A stretch of 64,000 nucleotides of DNA. Origin: Seiridium cupressi (Eukaryota; Ascomycota; Sordariomycetes; Amphisphaeriales; Sporocadaceae). Shown here piece by piece: positions 59,716-64,000 of this stretch. The translations under genes were made by a program, and so were the position numbers. Where the stretch lies: assembly GCA_036674765.1 (NCBI GenBank), contig JARVKI010000127.1, positions 37,536 through 101,535 of the forward strand. The letters run 5' to 3'. Position 1 is the stretch's first letter. Every line of letters begins with the position of its first letter. Below the pieces are notes generated by a model that worked only from the letters and a program-made list of their open reading frames with translations, did no database searches and was not told the DNA's origin.

Positions 59716-60669
59716 GGACGATCGCCCTGCAGCGCCCTTCACCGACGTGGAGGGCACGTCAGAAAGGCTCCTATATCACAGGAAGGCTCGGATCGAGTGT
59801 TCGTCGGCGGCTATCGTTGGGTGAGCCAGTTCCTGGCTCGTCGAAGGGTTCGAGAGAGAGCGAGGGCAAGACAGGAGCAGGGGACAAGGCGCAATAGTGC
59901 AGGGCTAATTCATACAGCAACAACAAACTATGGTACAGCCTGTGGAAAAGCAGAAAGGGGTGCGGCAGTATGAGGCTCGTCTCTAGTAGGTAGTTATCGT
60001 GACATCGTGATCATGAATTTCGCACAGAGCCAGTGTTTGGCAGACCAAATTGTTCTCCCCTGATGGATCTGACTTACACGCGAGCAAGGAGCTAGGTTCA
60101 GCCCGTCCAGGCCGCGGCTCCACGCATGGCCACGTAAAGGACAGCTGGATTGAGTTGCTGCAAGTCTTGGCAGCGGATCCCGTCGGCACACACGGCTCAC
60201 CCGTGGCCGACAGGACCCCTTGCATTCGCGGGGTGGCCGCTCTGCTATATTCACGCTCGAGACGCATAAGGGTGCATAGGTATATCTAACCACCCTTGCA
60301 GACTGACTGCTTCGAGGCTGGTATAAGCAGCGAGTGGGAAAAGAAGGTAAAGGTACAGCATAGACCATAACCCGAACCAGCATCGCCCGCCCTGTGAAGT
60401 TATACACATGTAAAGTTGCCTTCTTCTTTGGCGAAACATTGGCCTGCCGGATACACCACTACTTGTTCACACGGGTTACACCGCAGCAAGGACTTTATCG
60501 TCACCCTATTCATTGATAGCCGTTACGGAGCTAGAAGCGTCAAGGATACACCACTAGCTGATTGTCTCAGCCATTCCCCATTGCCGGCAGCTGGTGTTGT
60601 TCCGCCGCTCGACATCGCTAAATTCAACTCGACAGCCGGACACGCTCGCATGTTCTAGAATGATACACC
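59716..60669. other. Divergent intergenic region, mannosidase / ATG10
   Basis: 954 bp carrying both promoters. No gene or clear motif recognised. Confidence 0.45.
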
Positions 60670-61498
60670 ATGACAAACCGTTCAACATATAACAACTACC
60701 CCTTTCTCAGCAAAGACGAGTTTGCCGAGGTATGCCACCATTTAGACAACAGATATTGCCAAGCTACGCTGGGTCCTGTTAGGAGACAGTGGAAGCTTCG
60801 CGTTCACACAGCACTGGATATGTCCTTTGGGGCGGATTCAGAGCACACCACTTTTGTCCAGATTACACGGCCTATCGAGGAGACTGGCGACCTGGACGAG
60901 CTGGATTCATACCTAAGTAACTTTTCCCTCAATTCAAGTCCGGAAAGCAACCAGAATGCGGCCACGGGCCTGAAAATGGACATGGAGGAGGACCCGGAAG
61001 AGCTGGTCAAGCAGCCATCACGGCCAAGAATCGGGCATGTCAGATACGAGATACATCTCCACCCGACTTACCAGGCACCATGCCTGTGGTTCAGTCTGCA
61101 CGACCTACCCGCACATGAGCCAGCTTTTGATGTGGACACTGTCTTCCGGCGGCTGGTTCCGGATCAATTCAAGGGCATCCTTCGTGGCGTTGGCCCTATA
61201 GGGGGCATCTCAGCAGATGTGAGTCTTCTTTTTCGATGAGGGCTGTACAAAGAGTCAACAATGGATCTGTCCATGTGCGCAGGAGTATATTAGCTCTACC
61301 TCTTCGGCTAACACGAGTTTATAGCATCACCCTGTGACAGGAGTGCCTTCATTCTTTGTCCACCCCTGCTTCCTTGGGGATGCCATGGCAGACTTCGACT
61401 GCGCAAAGGATGATTACCTCATGGTGTGGCTAGGGCTGGTCGGCGGCTGCATTGGCCTCTGGGTGCCCAAGGAACTGGCGCTGGACTATGGATGCTGA
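60670..61498 (+). CDS. atg10: Autophagy E2-like enzyme Atg10
   Basis: E2-like enzyme that joins Atg12 to Atg5, needed for Atg8 lipidation in autophagy. Exons 60670-61218 and 61325-61498, 240 residues; the intron is 106 nt. N-terminal helix YPFLSKDEFAEVCHHLDNRY; then WKLRVH. An acidic insertion of about 50 residues lies in the middle (EETGDLDELDSYLSN...). The core follows: VRYEIHLHPTYQAPCLWFSLHD, then in exon 2 HHPVTGVPSFFVHPCFLGDAM, where C198 in the HPC motif is the catalytic cysteine by family knowledge, and LVGGCIGLWVPKEL at the end. The splice junction falls just before the active-site segment. The 3' end faces U2B'' only 79 bp away. Confidence 0.92.
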
Positions 61499-61577
61499 TA
61501 TGCCCAAGAGTAAGTCCGCTCTGAAGCCATGCAAGGAAGCATGATATCAAGCTTGGAATGATGTAGCTCGAATTGCC

Positions 61578-62339
61578 TCACTCGTCGTCACTATCCTCCT
61601 CCATGGCAACATCCTCGTCGCTCTCTTCTTCTTCTTCTTCCTCCTCCTCCTCCTCCTCTTCGTCTCGAATTCGCTTCTGACCACGACCTGCCGCCTCGGC
61701 CGCTGGAGTTGGAGCTGACGGCACTGCTGCTGGGGGTTTCGCAGGAAGACCACGAGGAGCCGCCGGCACCGTTGCAGCAGCAGTACCCGGGGCGGGGGCA
61801 TTGAAGATGTTGTGCTGGGTCTCGGTCATTTGGACGTTGGTATCAGCGCCGTCCTTGCCTGGTATGTTGTAGGAGCCATCCAGTTTGGCAATGATGTCTG
61901 ACTTGCCCTTGGCGTATTGTATCCTCTGTGCAATGGTTAGTGATCTGAAGACGACGGGACAGGGATGCTGGGAGGAGTGGGCAAGAAACTCACTAGAGCT
62001 TGTCCCAAGAACGAGAAGCCCTCCAGTGAACGCATGGCTTGGGTAGCCGCTTGGATGTCTCGAAACACTATATGGGCTTGGCCGCGCATCTTGGCCGTCT
62101 TCATGCAAACGACGTCGAGCACGGGTCCGTAGGTGGAGAAGAGCATGTAGAGAGCAGTCTTCATGTCGTCCTTCTGTATCTTGGAGGAGGGCAAGTTTGT
62201 GACATAGAGCCTATTGTGATCTGTTAGCCCAGTGCGAACCGAGTGAGAAGTCATAGCCATGTCGAACTTACGTCTGATTTGGCGGCACAGGAGGCTGCTT
62301 GCCTTGCGGCGGCTTTGCAGCTTGTTGTCGCGTCGCCAT
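61578..62339 (-). CDS. U2 snRNP protein B'' (U1A/U2B''/SNF family), single RRM
   Basis: RNA-binding protein of the U2 snRNP, binding U2 stem-loop IV with U2A'. Exons 62339-62272, 62210-61994 and 61925-61578, 210 residues. One RRM at about 22-100: NQTLYVTNLPSSKIQKDDMK (RNP2), ALYMLFSTYGPVLDVVCMKTAKMRGQAHIVF (RNP1) and RIQYAKGKSDIIAKLDG, a hallmark of this family. The remaining 90 residues are Ala/Pro-rich, then an uninterrupted Glu run (about 13) and an acidic tail; the second RRM of animal U2B''/U1A is missing, as in yeast Msl1. Both introns close in frame. Close to ATG10 at the 3' end and divergent from ARPC1 (459 bp). Confidence 0.88.
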
Positions 62340-62798
62340 ATTTGACAATCGCCGGTGCGCAGCTTTGTACAAGACTTTGTCTCTGTAGTCTGTTTGGCGG
62401 GGATCGATGCTGGTTTGTGGCTGTCTAGTGGACAAATACGATGCGTCGTGCTTTCCGCTGTGGCCGCCTTGTTGCTGCAGCGCGGGCCAGAGCTTGGAGG
62501 TTTTTTGGTTTCCGGATTTGAGTAGAATATCACAGCCACGGTATCGATTGGGAGCGTGCTGAATTGGGAGTGGCTTTCGGGACCTCTAGGTAGTGCAATT
62601 CAGGGCACTTGGCAAGTGACGGCATCGCCCGCACCAGCCCACCACCACTGGACTGGACCCCACCAAGCGACCTCAGGCTCCCCCAGCCCAGAGCCCCGTA
62701 GATGTTGGAGGATCGATGCGACCAACTTCACCTGCAACATCTCCTTGACCAGGCCACCAAGTGATAGTCGAGAGCTACTCCTATCGCTGAACCTCAAC
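62340..62798. promoter_or_regulatory. Divergent intergenic region, U2B'' / ARPC1
   Basis: 459 bp between two start codons pointing outwards; a likely shared promoter. No specific element identified. Confidence 0.45.
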
Positions 62799-63927
62799 AT
62801 GGCTGCCCCGGAAGTCCACCACCTCTTCCACCACCCCATCGCCGACCACTCCTTCTCCGCCGACCGCAAGATCCTCGCAGTTGCCAAGGATTCCGCCCTC
62901 GAGCTGTATGGAAGGGTTGGGAGTGCCTTCAAGCTCAAGGATGAGTTGAAGGGACACGACAAGACCATCACGGGTATAGATATCGCCCCCAACAGTGGGC
63001 GCATCGTCACATGTTCCCAAGGTCTGTCCGTCTGTCTGAACCGGGATTGCAAGTGCCCATCTGACCGTGGACCGCAGATCGAAATGCTCTCGTCTGGGAG
63101 CCCTCCCCGACTGGCTATAAGCCCACTCTGGTCCTGCTGCGCATTGCTCGAGCGGCCACATGTGTCCGCTGGTCGCCTTCCGAGACCAAGTTCGCCGTGG
63201 GTTCCGGTGACAGGGTCATTGCCGTCTGCTACTTCGAAGAGGAGAACGACTGGTGGGTTTCCAAGCATCTGAAGAAGCCTATTCGAAGCACCATCACCAG
63301 CGTGTCTTGGCATCCCAACTCGGTGCTGCTGGCTGCTGGCTCTACCGATGCCCATGCGAGAGTCTTCTCGGCTTTCATCAAGGGCGTAGATGCCCGCCCA
63401 GAGCCGAGCGCCTGGGGAGAGCGTCTGCCCTTCAACACGGTCTGCGGCGAATACCTCAACAACTCGGCCGGCTGGGTCCACTCCGTCGCCTTCTCCCCAA
63501 CGGGAGACGCTCTGGCATTTGCTGCGCACGACAGCAGCATCACTGTGGTCTACCCGGCAGCTCCCGAGCAGCCTCCCAAGGCAGTCATCAGCATCAACAC
63601 CCAGTTGCTGCCTTTCCAGAGTCTCATCTGGAACGGTGAGGCTGAGATCATTGCTGCCGGCTATGACTGCGAGGCTTTCAGGTTCCAGGGAGATGACTCG
63701 GGCTGGCAGGTCGCTGGAACTCTCGAATCCAAGGGAAGGCCGGGCTTGGGTGATGCTCGGGAGGAGTCTGCCTTGAACATGTTCAAACAGATGGACTTGA
63801 AGGGCAAGGCCAAAGACGACACTCAGCTCAAGACGATTCATCAAAACACTATCTCCACCGTTCGCGCCTACGAATCCGACGGCAGCGCAGTCACCAAGTT
63901 CAGCAGTAAGTTTTTTCCTTTATTTGG

Positions 63928-63928
<1 letters not shown>
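62799..63928 (+). CDS. Arp2/3 complex subunit ARPC1 (Arc40), 3' end missing
   Basis: WD40 subunit of the actin-branching Arp2/3 complex. Exons 62799-63021 and 63078-63905 give 350 residues, most of the usual 370-380. N-terminus APEVHHLFHHPIADHSFSADR; repeats include [33 protein letters not shown] over the first junction, TKFAVGSGDRVIAVCYFEEENDWWVSKH, VSWHPNSVLLAAGSTDAHARVFS, WVHSVAFSPTGDALAFA; then the basic/acidic insert (NMFKQMDLKGKAKDD) and HQNTISTVRAYESDGSAVTKFSS. A donor GTAAG follows at 63906 and the intron is cut by the poly-G run. The final one or two dozen codons are not in the window. Confidence 0.92.

Positions 63929-64000
<72 letters not shown>
63929..64000. repeat. 72-base poly-G run, probably an assembly or sequencing artefact
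   Basis: Seventy-two consecutive G to the last base, beginning inside an intron of ARPC1. Such runs are a known artefact of two-colour short-read sequencing, where no signal is read as G, and collect at contig ends. A real G tract of this length would be very unusual in an intron. Confidence 0.8.

Noticed and set aside
62600..63844. A 414-residue open frame on the minus strand opposite ARPC1
   Set aside because: It runs straight through an intron and two clear ARPC1 exons; long antisense frames are common opposite GC-rich genes with RNY codons. No domain recognised.

Overview
The window is nuclear DNA of a filamentous ascomycete (Pezizomycotina, most likely a Sordariomycete; the class is inferred from the look of the gene set, not from a phylogeny). 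Evidence: short GTRAGT...YAG introns, mostly 50-85 nt, in most genes; about one gene per 2.5-3 kb on both strands; no operons; and fungal proteins such as Sla1, Sgm1, Yea4, Atg10 and Dnm1. All intron positions below were found by reading the frame across donor and acceptor sites, and almost every model closes in frame.

Layout, left to right: prp46 (-, cut by the left edge), nas6 (+), Sgm1/TMF1 golgin (-), alkaline ceramidase (+), SLA1 (+), a small secreted repeat protein (+), a TLC-domain membrane protein (-), COG8 (+), the mitochondrial glycine carrier HEM25 (+), a charged coiled-coil protein (-), prefoldin 1 (-), AMP deaminase (-), the UDP-GlcNAc transporter YEA4 (-), a doubtful two-exon membrane protein (+), the PP2A B subunit CDC55 (-), an unknown fungal protein (+), the dynamin DNM1 (+), RanGAP RNA1 (-), a 1608-residue F-box/zinc-finger protein (+), an NTF2-like protein with a long disordered tail (+), an amino acid permease (+), a class I alpha-1,2-mannosidase (-), ATG10 (+), U2 snRNP B'' (-) and the Arp2/3 subunit ARPC1 (+, cut at its second intron by a 72-base poly-G run that ends the window).

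These are mainly conserved housekeeping genes: splicing, proteasome assembly, Golgi tethering and glycosylation, actin and endocytosis, mitochondrial fission and import, autophagy, purine metabolism and nuclear transport. I see no secondary-metabolite cluster, transposon, tRNA, rRNA, CRISPR array or other mobile system. The shared themes (Golgi: Sgm1, COG8; glycosylation: Yea4, mannosidase; actin: Sla1, ARPC1) look like chance neighbours rather than a working cluster.

The points most worth a second look are the large F-box protein with two related CxxC...HxxxxH units, the secreted protein whose repeat modules are each one exon with identical intron phase, three places where intron retention would give a clean alternative protein (AMP deaminase, Dnm1, and in-frame introns elsewhere), several micro-exons, and the poly-G end, which is probably an assembly artefact.
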